A DNA stretch of 64,000 bases from Actinoplanes cyaneus (GCF_016862095.1 NZ_BOMH01000027.1:1-64000); one strand, 5' to 3'. Counted from the stretch's first letter, positions 15,840 through 24,314 are shown. The notes: generated from the letters alone by a model not told the origin. Made by a program: numbers and translations.

Positions 15840-17137
15840 CGGGCCGGCTCCGGCGCCACGTAGAACCAGCACCGCTCGTGGAAGTCCTTGTCCGGCAGGT
15901 CCACCGTCATCGCGACCAGCTCGGCCGGCGCCGGTGGCCCGTCCCCGTGCACCAGCACGTCGCGGTAGAGCAGGTCGGGCACGCCCAGCACGTACCCGGC
16001 AGTGGTGTGCTCGGCCAGCGCGTGCCGCAGCGGCGGGCTGTCCAGGATCCGGTGCACGGCGATCGGCGCGGTCCCGATCCAGCCGTTGCGGCCCTCCTTG
16101 ACCAGCCCGCGGTGCAGGGCGACCCGCAGCCGGATCCGATCCGCGGGCTCGGCCACGGCATTGACGTCGTGCAACGCGGCGGACAGGCCGGTGAGCAGCC
16201 GGGGAATCACCACCGACTCGTCCAGGCCGGCCGGCAGCACGGTGAACTGGCCGTCGCCCTGCGGCTGCGGGCTGACCTGCTCCTCGCCGATCCCGGCCGC
16301 CCGGCGAGCGACGGCCAGCAGCTCCACCAGACGCTCCTGGATCCGCTCGGTCTCGTCGTTGCGCCGGCGGCTGTATCCGGCGACGTCGGCCGCCATGCAC
16401 AGCCGCACCGACGCGCCGGCCGGCTCCGGTTGCTCGCCAACGGCTCCGGCCGGCTCCGACGGCTTACCCGGGGCGCTGATCGGCTCGGTGAACGCCACCG
16501 CCTCGGCCACCTCCGCCGACCGGCGTCCACGGCCGGTGGCGATCTCCGCCCGTACCGTGATCAGGCCGTTGATCTCGGTGCTGCCCGCCGGGACCTCCAG
16601 CAGCGCGTGCATCCCGACGTTGCGCGGAACCAGCAGCTCACCGGCCGGGTCGTCGAAGACCCAGCCGAACGACGCGGACTGCGCGCCGGTGGCCCACGCC
16701 CGCGGCGCTCCGGCCCGGCCGGTCAAACGGCGCAACCAGCCGGGCCGGGCCCGTGCCGCCCACACGGTCTGCGCGGCGATCGCCGACGCGGCGTCACCCT
16801 CGAAGGTGACACCCAGCGAGTCGCCGTCGTCGAGGCGTACCGCCCGGGCCCCCGGGCCGGTCAGGGTCACGTCGAACCGCGCCGCCGTGTACCTCGCGCC
16901 GGCCGGCAGCGGGTCCAGGTCGAACGCCAGCAGCATCCCCAGGTACCGGCAGCCGGTGGCGTCCGCGCGGGCCGCCAGCGGACCCGGCAGGTCACCGGCC
17001 GCGATCGGATACACCAGCGGGTGACCGCACCGCACCCCGGCCGGCGGCGCGACCGGCCCACCGTCCGGGTCCCGGCCGCCCGCCGGGATCAGCGGCAGGT
17101 GACCCAGCACCTCACCGGCGTGCAACTCCTCGATCAT
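15836..17137 (-). CDS. Diverged class III nucleotidyl-cyclase-like protein
   Basis: Product of 433 residues. Residues 1-240 are of unknown fold (LGMLLAFDLDPLPAGARYTA, a signal-input candidate) with a Pro/Ala linker at 215-243. Residues 245-400 resemble a cyclase catalytic domain: AADVAGYS with metal Asp251, QGDGQF with metal Asp295, RIRLRVALHRGLV, then WIGTAPIAVHRILDSPPL at the place of the GxxVNxAARL motif. The Arg (363) of that motif is kept but the Asn is not, so activity is doubtful: it may be a diverged cyclase or a nucleotide-binding sensor. GGGGAG lies five bases before ATG 17137. It is coupled to the metacaspase by ATGA and divergent from the CHAT gene. Confidence 0.65.
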   Translation of the reverse strand: MIEELHAGEVLGHLPLIPAGGRDPDGGPVAPPAGVRCGHPLVYPIAAGDLPGPLAARADATGCRYLGMLLAFDLDPLPAGARYTAARFDVTLTGPGARAVRLDDGDSLGVTFEGDAASAIAAQTVWAARARPGWLRRLTGRAGAPRAWATGAQSASFGWVFDDPAGELLVPRNVGMHALLEVPAGSTEINGLITVRAEIATGRGRRSAEVAEAVAFTEPISAPGKPSEPAGAVGEQPEPAGASVRLCMAADVAGYSRRRNDETERIQERLVELLAVARRAAGIGEEQVSPQPQGDGQFTVLPAGLDESVVIPRLLTGLSAALHDVNAVAEPADRIRLRVALHRGLVKEGRNGWIGTAPIAVHRILDSPPLRHALAEHTTAGYVLGVPDLLYRDVLVHGDGPPAPAELVAMTVDLPDKDFHERCWFYVAPEPAR

Positions 17138-17160
17138 CGGCTCCCCTTCCCGGACGCTGC

Positions 17161-17293
17161 CCCTCTCTGACGGACAGCGACCGGCCCGCCTCCCCGCGTC
17201 TCGCGGCCGGACAGCGACCGGTCCGCCCCTCGCGGCCGGGCGGCAACCGGTCCGCCTCTCGCGGCCGCGCGGCGACCGGTCCGTCAGAGAGGG
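17161..17293. promoter_or_regulatory. Paired 15-bp inverted arms flanking a divergent promoter region
   Basis: CCCTCTCTGACGGAC at 17161-17175 and its exact reverse complement at 17279-17293 are 103 bases apart. Each arm lies a similar distance before one of the divergent starts: 23 bases from the cyclase-like ATG and 31 from the CHAT GTG, and each reads GTCCGTCAGAGAGGG toward its gene. The symmetry suggests a shared regulator or promoter class for both operons. The core matches the sites at 9621 and 13228. Confidence 0.6.
17174..17280. repeat. Four imperfect direct repeats of about 29 bp between the arms
   Basis: Units beginning ACAGCGACCGG, ACAGCGACCGG, GCGGCAACCGG and GCGGCGACCGG, each but the last continuing with (C/T)CCGCC and CTCGCGGCCG. 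They fill the space between the two inverted arms and may set their spacing or bind protein themselves. Confidence 0.55.
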
Positions 17294-17324
17294 AGTGCAC
17301 GGATCGAACGGGACGGAGGACCGG

Positions 17325-19991
17325 GTGAGCGATAAGGACGCGGTGGTCGCGCTGTATGCCACCATCGCCGCCGCGGTGGCCGGGCACGGCGACCTCGACG
17401 GCGCGGCGCGCGACTTCGCACGGCTGCCGGACGGCTCGCCGGGCCGGGCGCGGCTGGCCGCCGGGCTGGTGGAGGCGATCTTCAAGACCGGGACGGTGCC
17501 GGGTCCCGCGGCCACCCGGGCAATGCCCGGCCTGCTCGCCGCCGCCGACAGCGACCCGCCGGACACCCCCGGCTGGCGGCGCACCCGGGTCGCCGCCGAG
17601 GTCCTGCTGCTCGCCCAGCCGACCGGCGACCCGGCCGCCGGCCTGGCCCGCCTGGAGGAGCTGGCCGCCGAGCACGCCGGCGACGCCGGTCTGCGGCCGC
17701 TGTTCGCCTCCGGCCGGATGGCGCTGAGGTTCGCCTCCGCCGTCCAGCACGGCGACGCCGGCGCGATGGCGCACCTGCCCGACGAGATCGCCGGGTTCCT
17801 GGCCGGGCTGCCCCCGCAGGCTGCGAGCCGGCCCGAGGCCGGCGTCCTGACCCGGATGGCCGGGATGCTCGCCGACCGCGACTACGACCCGGCGACCATC
17901 CGGGACACCATCGACACCCTGCCGGACGGCCCGGTCCGCGCCGCGTTCGACGAGGCCTCGGCCGGCTTGTCCACCTTCGCCGGCCTGGCCCGCGACGACG
18001 CGCCGCGGCTGTCCGACGAGGAGTTGTCGGCGTTCGTCGCCCACAGTGAGCAGCCCGGCCTCGCCCCCGGCGACCGAGCGCTGCTGCACAGCCAGGCCGG
18101 CCTGGCCGCGCTGCGGGCCGGGCGCGAGACCGACCCCGGGCGCATCACGCTCGGCCTCGGCCAGCTGCGCAAGGCGGTGACCACGGCCGGCCCGGACGAC
18201 CCGCAGCGCGTCTTCCATCTCGGCGTGCTCGGGACCGCGCTGCTGCGCCGGCACGAGCTCACCGGCGACGGCGAGGCCCTGCGCGAGGCGGCCGGCGTGG
18301 TCGGCGAGGCCCGGTCGCGGGCCGGCGGGCCGCACCACCCGCAATGGCAGATCGTCAGCGAGATGACCGGGCAGATCGGCCGGCTGCTCGGCGACCGGCC
18401 CGATTCCCACCTCACCGCCCTCGACGGGCTGCGCGGCACGGTCTGGCAGGTGCTGGTGCAGCCCGACCTGGTCGCCGCCACGGCCGCGGTGCGCACCGCC
18501 GGCGACGAGGCCATCGAGGTGGCCCGGCAATGTCTGGCCGCCACCGATCCGGCCGCGGCGATCACCGCGCTCGACGCCGGGCGCGGCCTGGCCCTGTTCG
18601 CCGCCACCGAGACCGGATCGCTCGCCGACCGGCTCGCCACGGCCGGTGAGACCTCGCTGGCACAGCGATGGCGGGCCGCCGCAGCCACCCGCGACCCCGC
18701 GGCGCTCCCCGCCGAGTTGCGCCGCGACGTGATGACCGCGCTGAGCCGGCACAGCACCGCCGCGGCGCTGCTCGACCCGCCCGGCTACGCCGAGATCCAG
18801 CAGGCGCTGACCGGCCTCGACGCCGACGCGCTGGTCTATCTGGTGCCCGGCGAGAAGGTCCGGCCCGGGCACGCCGTCATCGCGCCGGCATCCGGCCCGC
18901 CGAGCTTCCTCACCCTGATGGGACTGACCACCGACGCCGCGCCACGCCTCGACGAGTACCTCTCCGCGCTGGCCCAGCGCGACATCGGCGACGCCGACGG
19001 GCAGGACGAGGAGGAGCTCACCGCACGGCTGGCCGGCATCGGGCGCTGGGCGTGGGACGCCGCGATGCGCCCGCTGATCGAGACGTACCTGCCGAGGCTG
19101 CCCGCGGTCCCGGGCCGGCCGCCCCGGATCGTGCTGATCCCGATGGGTGACCTGTCGCGCATCCCGTGGCAGGCCGCCCGCCGGGGCGACGGCCGCTACG
19201 CCGTCGAGCTGATCGCCGTGTCGCAGGCGGCCTCGGCCCGGATGCTGGTGCGCTCGGCAGCCCTGGCACCCGTGCCGCACACCGTGACCGGGCTGATCGT
19301 CGGCGACCCCGAGGCCGGGGAGCGCGTGCCGTCACTGCCTGCGGCGCGCCTCGAGGCGTACGCGATCAGGCAGCTCTTCTATCCCGGAGCCCGCTATCTG
19401 GGCCGCCGTCCGGACGGCTCGCCCAGCCGCACCGGCCGGGGCACCCCCGCGGAGGTCCGTGCCTGGCTGGGGACTCCCGGGCCGGTCTCCGGTGGCACGC
19501 TGCACCTGGCATGTCACGGATTCGTCCGTACGGGCGGTCCCCGCGCCACCGCCTACCTGCAGCTCGCCGCGGACGAGGGGGACACCGGTCAGCTGACCGC
19601 CGAGGAGCTCGTCGCCCTGCTCGGCGCCGTCCCGGAGCGAGCCCTGGGTCTCGTGGTGCTCGCCGCCTGCCAGACGGGGCTGTCCCTCAACGGCTTCGAC
19701 GAGGCGTACAGCCTCGGCACCGCGTTCCTGGCCGGTGGCGCCCGCACCGTGCTGTCCAGTCAGTGGAACGTGCCGGACAGCGCCACCTCGGCCCTGATGT
19801 TCATGGTGCACCGCAACCTGCGGGTGGCCGGCCGGCCGTCGTGGGCGGCTCTCCGGGACGCCCAGCTGTGGATGCTCGACCCGCACCGGGAGGTCCCGGA
19901 GGACATGCCCGCGGCGCTGCGTGACCGGCTGGCGGGAACCGACCTGACCGCCGTGGCCGCCTGGGCCGCGTTCGTCCACGGCGGCCAGTGA
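17325..19991 (+). CDS. CHAT-domain (caspase-like) protease
   Basis: Product of 888 residues. The N-terminal ~550 residues are all-helical, Ala/Leu-rich and TPR-like (LARLEELAAEHAGDAGLRPL, RVFHLGVLGTALLRRHEL). The C-terminal CHAT domain (about 560-888) has catalytic His731 in LHLACHGF and Cys782 in VVLAACQTG, with the conserved FLAGGARTVLSSQWNVPD after it. CHAT peptidases are clan CD, related to caspases and separase, and often act as effectors triggered through their repeat region. The GTG at 17325 has GGACGGAGGA four bases upstream, better than the GTG at 17295. It is 19 bases from the pseudo-CHAT gene and divergent from the cyclase/metacaspase pair. Confidence 0.93.
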   Translation: MSDKDAVVALYATIAAAVAGHGDLDGAARDFARLPDGSPGRARLAAGLVEAIFKTGTVPGPAATRAMPGLLAAADSDPPDTPGWRRTRVAAEVLLLAQPTGDPAAGLARLEELAAEHAGDAGLRPLFASGRMALRFASAVQHGDAGAMAHLPDEIAGFLAGLPPQAASRPEAGVLTRMAGMLADRDYDPATIRDTIDTLPDGPVRAAFDEASAGLSTFAGLARDDAPRLSDEELSAFVAHSEQPGLAPGDRALLHSQAGLAALRAGRETDPGRITLGLGQLRKAVTTAGPDDPQRVFHLGVLGTALLRRHELTGDGEALREAAGVVGEARSRAGGPHHPQWQIVSEMTGQIGRLLGDRPDSHLTALDGLRGTVWQVLVQPDLVAATAAVRTAGDEAIEVARQCLAATDPAAAITALDAGRGLALFAATETGSLADRLATAGETSLAQRWRAAAATRDPAALPAELRRDVMTALSRHSTAAALLDPPGYAEIQQALTGLDADALVYLVPGEKVRPGHAVIAPASGPPSFLTLMGLTTDAAPRLDEYLSALAQRDIGDADGQDEEELTARLAGIGRWAWDAAMRPLIETYLPRLPAVPGRPPRIVLIPMGDLSRIPWQAARRGDGRYAVELIAVSQAASARMLVRSAALAPVPHTVTGLIVGDPEAGERVPSLPAARLEAYAIRQLFYPGARYLGRRPDGSPSRTGRGTPAEVRAWLGTPGPVSGGTLHLACHGFVRTGGPRATAYLQLAADEGDTGQLTAEELVALLGAVPERALGLVVLAACQTGLSLNGFDEAYSLGTAFLAGGARTVLSSQWNVPDSATSALMFMVHRNLRVAGRPSWAALRDAQLWMLDPHREVPEDMPAALRDRLAGTDLTAVAAWAAFVHGGQ

Positions 19992-20010
19992 TGATCGAGA
20001 GGATGCTGTG

Positions 20011-22167
20011 ATGCCCGACGACGACGAGGGCCTGCGCGCGCTGGTCGAGCACGGCGCCGACCTGACCAACCGGTACCTGCGGGCCGGGCCGGGATCGGCG
20101 GCCGCCCGACCGCACCTCGACGAGGCGATCACCGTGCTGGAGAAGGCGTACCAGCGGATCGAACCGGCCGAGACGCTGCGCGGGCAGGTCGCGGCGCAAC
20201 TGGGATGGCTGCACGGCATGCGGCACCTGGCCCACGGTGGAGCCGCCGGCGACCGGACCGCCGCCGTCCACCTGCTCGACGAGTCGCTGGGGTTCCCCGG
20301 CCAGTCGCCCGTACTGGCAGGCGGTTCCAAGCTGATCCTCGGGCAGCTGCTGATGGCCGGGATGACAGCCGGGATGACCTCGCCCGGCGCGTTCCTGCAG
20401 GGCGGCCGGGCGGACGGCGCCGGCGACGCGGACCGGGCGATCGCGCTGTTCCGGGAGGTCGCGGACGGGCCGCCGGTCAGCGCGGAGCTGACCTCGTCGG
20501 CGCGAACCCTGCTCACCGTCGCGGAGGCGCTGCACGGCATGCTCGGCGGGCCGGGCGGCATGGACCTCGGCAAGCTGACCCGGGCGTTCGGGGCGATGCA
20601 GAGCTTCCAGCAGCAGATGCGCGGCGGCGGGATGACCCCGCCGCCCATGCCGGATCCGTCGGTCTTCATCCCGGCCGCTCGCAAGCCTGCCGACGCGCCG
20701 GCCGTGCCAGGACCCACAGAGGCGACCGCCACGCCGCGGCCTACTGAGCCGGCCGCCATGCCGCGGCCCACCGAGTCGACCGCCACGCCGCGGTCCGCTG
20801 AGCCGACCGCCACGCCGCGGCCTGCTGAGGCGACGGTGGAGTCCCCGGGCTCCTGGCATCCGTTCGACGAGCGTGACCAGCCGGACCTGCCCTTCGACCC
20901 GGGCCGGGTCGCGGTGGTCGACGGCCCGGTGCCGACCGGCGGCCCCGAGCCCCGCCCCCGGCCCGCCCCGATCCCCGCGACGCCCGCCGCTGACCTGCGC
21001 GCCCTGCTGGAGACCTGTTCCGAGGCGATCGACGAGCGGGTCGCCCTGACCGCCGCGATCGCCGCGGCGCCCGGCAACCGGCCCGCAGACGAGCTGGCCC
21101 TGGCCGACGCCCTGATCGCCCGCCACCAGGTCGGCGACGGCAGCGGCTGGCCGGACGGCCCCGATGACCTGGCGATCGCCGCCCGCTGCCTCGACCGGAT
21201 CGCCGCCGGCCTGCCCGGTCTGCCCCCGGCGGACGTCGAGCTGGCCGCTCGCGTCGCCGCCGCCCTGCCCGGCACGACGCCGCTGGAGTCGGCTTTCGCC
21301 GACGTCGCCACGGCGATGCGGGACGCCGGCCTGAAGGCGCTCGTCTACCCTTCGGCGGCGCTGACCTCCGCTGGCGACTGGGAGCCGGTCGCGCCCGGCG
21401 CCGACTGGACCGGCCGGGTCGCCACCACCACACCGATCGGCGGTACGGCCGCGGTGTCGCACGTCCCGACCGCGGCCCGGCTGCTCACCCTGATCCGCCG
21501 CGGCCGTCGCCCGATCGCCGAGGCCGTCGTGTTCGTCGCCAACCCGCGCGGCGACCGGGAGAATGCCACGATGGACGCGTTACGGTTGCGCCGCGCGTTC
21601 CACCCACGGTCCACGGGCCTGGGCGTGACGATCGAGCAGACCGACGGCGACGCAACGCCGGACCGGGTCGCCGCGCACCTGAACGCCTCACTGCTGCACC
21701 TGGGCTGCGGCGTCACCGCGACCGGCGACCTGGAACTGGCCGGCGGCGCACTCCTGACCCCGGCCGCCATCGCGAAGTCCGCCACCGCGGAGTCCGCCGC
21801 CGCGCCGGGTCCGGGCGGCGTGGCCATCCTGCCGCCGCGCCCGGGCGGCGTGGCCATCCTGCCGCCCGACCCGGTGGCCCTGTCGTCATTGGCCGACGCG
21901 CTGCTGACCGGCGGTTTCACCTCGGTGATCGGCTTCGCCGGGGCGGTGCCGGACCGGGTGGCCTCGCTCGTCTACTGGATGCTGCACGCCGCGCTGGTCG
22001 ACGACGGCCACGAGCCGGCCGAAGCCGTGGCGGCAGTCCGTGCCTGGCTGCGCGACACCGGGCGGAAGCCGCCAGAGCTGCTGGCCGCCGAGTACCGGAG
22101 CATCACCGCCACCGTCGACCTCAGCGACCCCGCCCACGCCGACGCGCTGGAGTGCCACGGCTGGTGA
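20011..22167 (+). CDS. Degenerate CHAT-domain partner protein
   Basis: Product of ~718 residues. An N-terminal helical repeat region (1-215) is followed by a disordered linker (about 225-275) with repeats such as TATPRPTEP, then a second helical region and a CHAT-like C-terminus (about 480-700). Against the CHAT protein encoded upstream, LHLACHG becomes LHLGCGV (Gly567 for His), and the Cys segment is replaced by a duplicated PGGVAILPP stretch; GGFTSVIGFAGAVPDRVASL matches GGARTVLSSQWNVPDSATSA. It should therefore be catalytically dead and may be a regulator, scaffold or substrate of the active protease. ATG 20011 was chosen with GAGAGGA upstream; an adjacent GTG at 20008 is possible. It is likely co-transcribed with the CHAT gene. 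Confidence 0.75.
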   Translation: MPDDDEGLRALVEHGADLTNRYLRAGPGSAAARPHLDEAITVLEKAYQRIEPAETLRGQVAAQLGWLHGMRHLAHGGAAGDRTAAVHLLDESLGFPGQSPVLAGGSKLILGQLLMAGMTAGMTSPGAFLQGGRADGAGDADRAIALFREVADGPPVSAELTSSARTLLTVAEALHGMLGGPGGMDLGKLTRAFGAMQSFQQQMRGGGMTPPPMPDPSVFIPAARKPADAPAVPGPTEATATPRPTEPAAMPRPTESTATPRSAEPTATPRPAEATVESPGSWHPFDERDQPDLPFDPGRVAVVDGPVPTGGPEPRPRPAPIPATPAADLRALLETCSEAIDERVALTAAIAAAPGNRPADELALADALIARHQVGDGSGWPDGPDDLAIAARCLDRIAAGLPGLPPADVELAARVAAALPGTTPLESAFADVATAMRDAGLKALVYPSAALTSAGDWEPVAPGADWTGRVATTTPIGGTAAVSHVPTAARLLTLIRRGRRPIAEAVVFVANPRGDRENATMDALRLRRAFHPRSTGLGVTIEQTDGDATPDRVAAHLNASLLHLGCGVTATGDLELAGGALLTPAAIAKSATAESAAAPGPGGVAILPPRPGGVAILPPDPVALSSLADALLTGGFTSVIGFAGAVPDRVASLVYWMLHAALVDDGHEPAEAVAAVRAWLRDTGRKPPELLAAEYRSITATVDLSDPAHADALECHGW
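20716..20842. repeat. 21-bp-spaced repeats coding a Thr/Pro linker
   Basis: Repeated CACGCCGCGGCC(T/C) units with small variations (ACCGCCACGCCGCGG recurs) encode P(T/A)E-x-TATPR heptads. They form a flexible, Thr-rich hinge between the two helical parts of the degenerate CHAT protein and could be phosphorylated (inference). Confidence 0.6.
21812..21869. repeat. Tandem duplication of about 30 bp at the lost Cys site
   Basis: The sequence CCGGGCGGCGTGGCCATCCT plus GCCGCC occurs twice in a row in frame, coding PGGVAILPP twice. It falls where an active CHAT domain has its Cys-bearing strand. Confidence 0.7.
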
Positions 22168-22182
22168 CGTGGTCTGCTGTCC

Positions 22183-22207
22183 GGCCGTGCCGTGCCGTGG
22201 CACGGCC
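22183..22207 (+). terminator. Hairpin after the CHAT operon
   Basis: GGCCGTGCC and GGCACGGCC form a perfect 9-bp stem with a 7-base loop, 16 bases after the stop of the degenerate CHAT gene. No U-tract follows, as is common in high-GC actinomycetes. Confidence 0.5.
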
Positions 22208-22339
22208 ACCGCGAGGGCGGCGATCCGGGATCACCCTGTGCCGGTTTCTGGCCGGCGACGATCGGGCCGGGACCGCGTCCGGCAGCGGCACGCGAACGGC
22301 AGGAAGCGGGCGCGTGGCCACGAGTCCGGGGCGGGCCGG

Positions 22340-23071
22340 TCAGGCGTAGGGCTGCTTGGGCTGGTCGATCTCCTGCCACGACTTGACCTCGACGTAGGCG
22401 ACCTGCGCCTGGTTCACCGGATCGGTCCCGACCTGGTTGCTGTAGACGCCGGCCACCTCCACCCAGGCGTCCGGCGGCGCGTCCATCGGGACGCCGCTGA
22501 GCCCGACCTTGATGGGCCGGCCGTCGGCGGCGCAGCAGGTGAGGACCATCCGGGCGAGCATCGGTTTCCCGTCGGGCCCCGGGGTGATGAAGCCGGTCAG
22601 TTTGACGGTGCGCCCGGCCAGGCTCTTGCCGCCGTCGAAGACCGCCCGCGACGCGTAGTCCAGCAGGCTCAGCTCGACCGGGTCGCCGGCGGGCAGCGGT
22701 GGATAGTCCGAGGCGGCGGCCGGGCCCACACTTCCGGCCTGGCCCGCCGCGAACGACCCGAGCGCCGGGGGTGAGATCAGCAGCAGCCCGAGCACCGGCA
22801 GCAGGAGCAGCCACCCGACCTTCGGCTCGTGGGCGCCGTGCCCGTGCCCGTCGTCCGGCTCGTGGTCGTCGTGGCCGGCCTCGCCACGCCGGGCGGCGCG
22901 CAGGTCATACCAGATCGTCATGACCGCGGCGGCGACCAGCAGGATGCCCGCGACCAGCAGGAAGGGTTGCAGCCCCGCCTTGACGTAGCGAAGGAAGACA
23001 TCGGTCACTGTCGCCTTGATGATGGCGCCGCCGAACAGCAGCATGATCACGGCCTGGGTCATCCGGCTCAC
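22340..23071 (-). CDS. TIGR03943-type permease-associated membrane protein
   Basis: Product of ~243 residues that accompanies the ArsP-type permease upstream. Two N-terminal membrane segments (VIMLLFGGAIIKATV, LQPFLLVAGILLVAAAVMTIW) are followed by a His/Asp-rich loop (HDDHEPDDGHGHGAHE) likely to bind metal, a third membrane segment (WLLLLPVLGLLLI), then an external OB-like domain with a CC pair (MVLTCCAADGRPI). The GTG at 23071 overlaps the permease stop as GTGA; ATG 23062 is the alternative. The two-gene organisation is the usual one for this family. The transported species is not established; the His-rich loop hints at a divalent metal (inference). Confidence 0.85.
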   Translation of the reverse strand: MSRMTQAVIMLLFGGAIIKATVTDVFLRYVKAGLQPFLLVAGILLVAAAVMTIWYDLRAARRGEAGHDDHEPDDGHGHGAHEPKVGWLLLLPVLGLLLISPPALGSFAAGQAGSVGPAAASDYPPLPAGDPVELSLLDYASRAVFDGGKSLAGRTVKLTGFITPGPDGKPMLARMVLTCCAADGRPIKVGLSGVPMDAPPDAWVEVAGVYSNQVGTDPVNQAQVAYVEVKSWQEIDQPKQPYA

Positions 23072-24099
23072 AGCAGGACCACCCCGAAGGCGGAGCCGAC
23101 CAGGATGGCGGCGACGAACGTGGCCGGGGCGAAGCGCATCGCGAACCGGCGGCCGAAGACCCCGGTCTGCATGGAGATCAGCTTCAGGTCGACCATCGGG
23201 CCGACCACCAGGAAGACCAGGCGCGAGGTCAGCGAGAACTGGGACAGCGACGCGGCCACGAACGCGTCGGCCTCGCTGCAGATGGAGAGCAGCACGGCCA
23301 GGGTGGCCAGCGCGATCACCGAGAGCACCGGATAGCCCGCGAGGCTCTGCAACCACGCGGCCGGGATCACCACGTTGATCGTCGCCGCGGCGGCGGCGCC
23401 CAGGACCAGGAAGCCGCCGGCGTGCATGATGTCGTGGCGGCAGGCCGCCCAGAACGCCCGGGCCTTCGACTCGTCGTCCAGATCCGGCCGGTGCGGCAGC
23501 TTGATCCATTCCGGCTTGCCGACGCGCAGCCAGAGCCAGCCCATCGCGACCGCGACGACCAGGCTGGCCACGCCCCGGGCGACCGCCATCATCGGCTCGC
23601 CGGGGAAGGCGATCACGGTCGCGGTCAGCACGATCGGGTTGATCGCGGGGGCGGCCAGCAGGAACGCCAGCGCGGCCGCCGGGGTCACCCCGCGCCGGAT
23701 CAGGGAGCCGGCGATCGGCACGCTGCCGCACTCGCAGCCGGGCAGGATCACGCCCGCGACGCCGGCCGCGGGCACGGCGAGCGCCGGGTGGCTGGGCAGC
23801 GCCCGGGCCCAGAAGCCGCGCGGCACGAAGACGGCGATCACGGCGGAGAGCACCACGCCGAAGACCAGGAACGGCACGGCCTGCACCAGCACCGAGACGA
23901 ACACCGTCGACCAGGTCTGCAGCGCCGCCCCGGAGATCAGCCCGGCGATGCGGCCACGGGCGAGCACCAGCAGCACGAGCACCACGGCCAGCACCTCGAG
24001 GGAGCCGATCGTCGTGCCCTTCTCAGGGCTGGGCGTGCCCTTCTCCGGGCCGGGCGTGCCCTTCGTCGTTGTCGGCGCAGTCACCGGCGGCTCCTCCAT
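23068..24099 (-). CDS. ArsP/DUF318-type permease
   Basis: Integral membrane protein of 343 residues with eight or more hydrophobic segments and the family signature PGCECGSVP in the first half, followed by AAPAINPIVL and later LLSICSEADAFVAAS. These permeases export or import metal or organoarsenical species; the exact substrate here is unknown. The cytoplasmic N-terminus has a short repeat (KGTPGPEKGTPSPEKGTT) from a 24-base duplication. The gene starts the operon with the TIGR03943 gene. Upstream (24160-24210) is unusually A+T-rich sequence, the probable promoter. Confidence 0.88.
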   Translation of the reverse strand: MEEPPVTAPTTTKGTPGPEKGTPSPEKGTTIGSLEVLAVVLVLLVLARGRIAGLISGAALQTWSTVFVSVLVQAVPFLVFGVVLSAVIAVFVPRGFWARALPSHPALAVPAAGVAGVILPGCECGSVPIAGSLIRRGVTPAAALAFLLAAPAINPIVLTATVIAFPGEPMMAVARGVASLVVAVAMGWLWLRVGKPEWIKLPHRPDLDDESKARAFWAACRHDIMHAGGFLVLGAAAAATINVVIPAAWLQSLAGYPVLSVIALATLAVLLSICSEADAFVAASLSQFSLTSRLVFLVVGPMVDLKLISMQTGVFGRRFAMRFAPATFVAAILVGSAFGVVLL

Positions 24100-24314
24100 C
24101 CTCCTCGGGCCGCGTCAGAACCTACCCGCTCCCGCCGACAAAACCAGCGCGTCCCACCGCTCGGATGACGATGTAAATAGATGCGTATGTCCTAATACGG
24201 AAACGACCGGCCAGCGGATCAACGGATTCGCCCCCGGCGTAAAGCTCCGCAGAGCGCCGCCGAAGCACCACCCGCTGAGCCGAGCCACCACCGAAACCGC
24301 CCACGCAAGACTCC

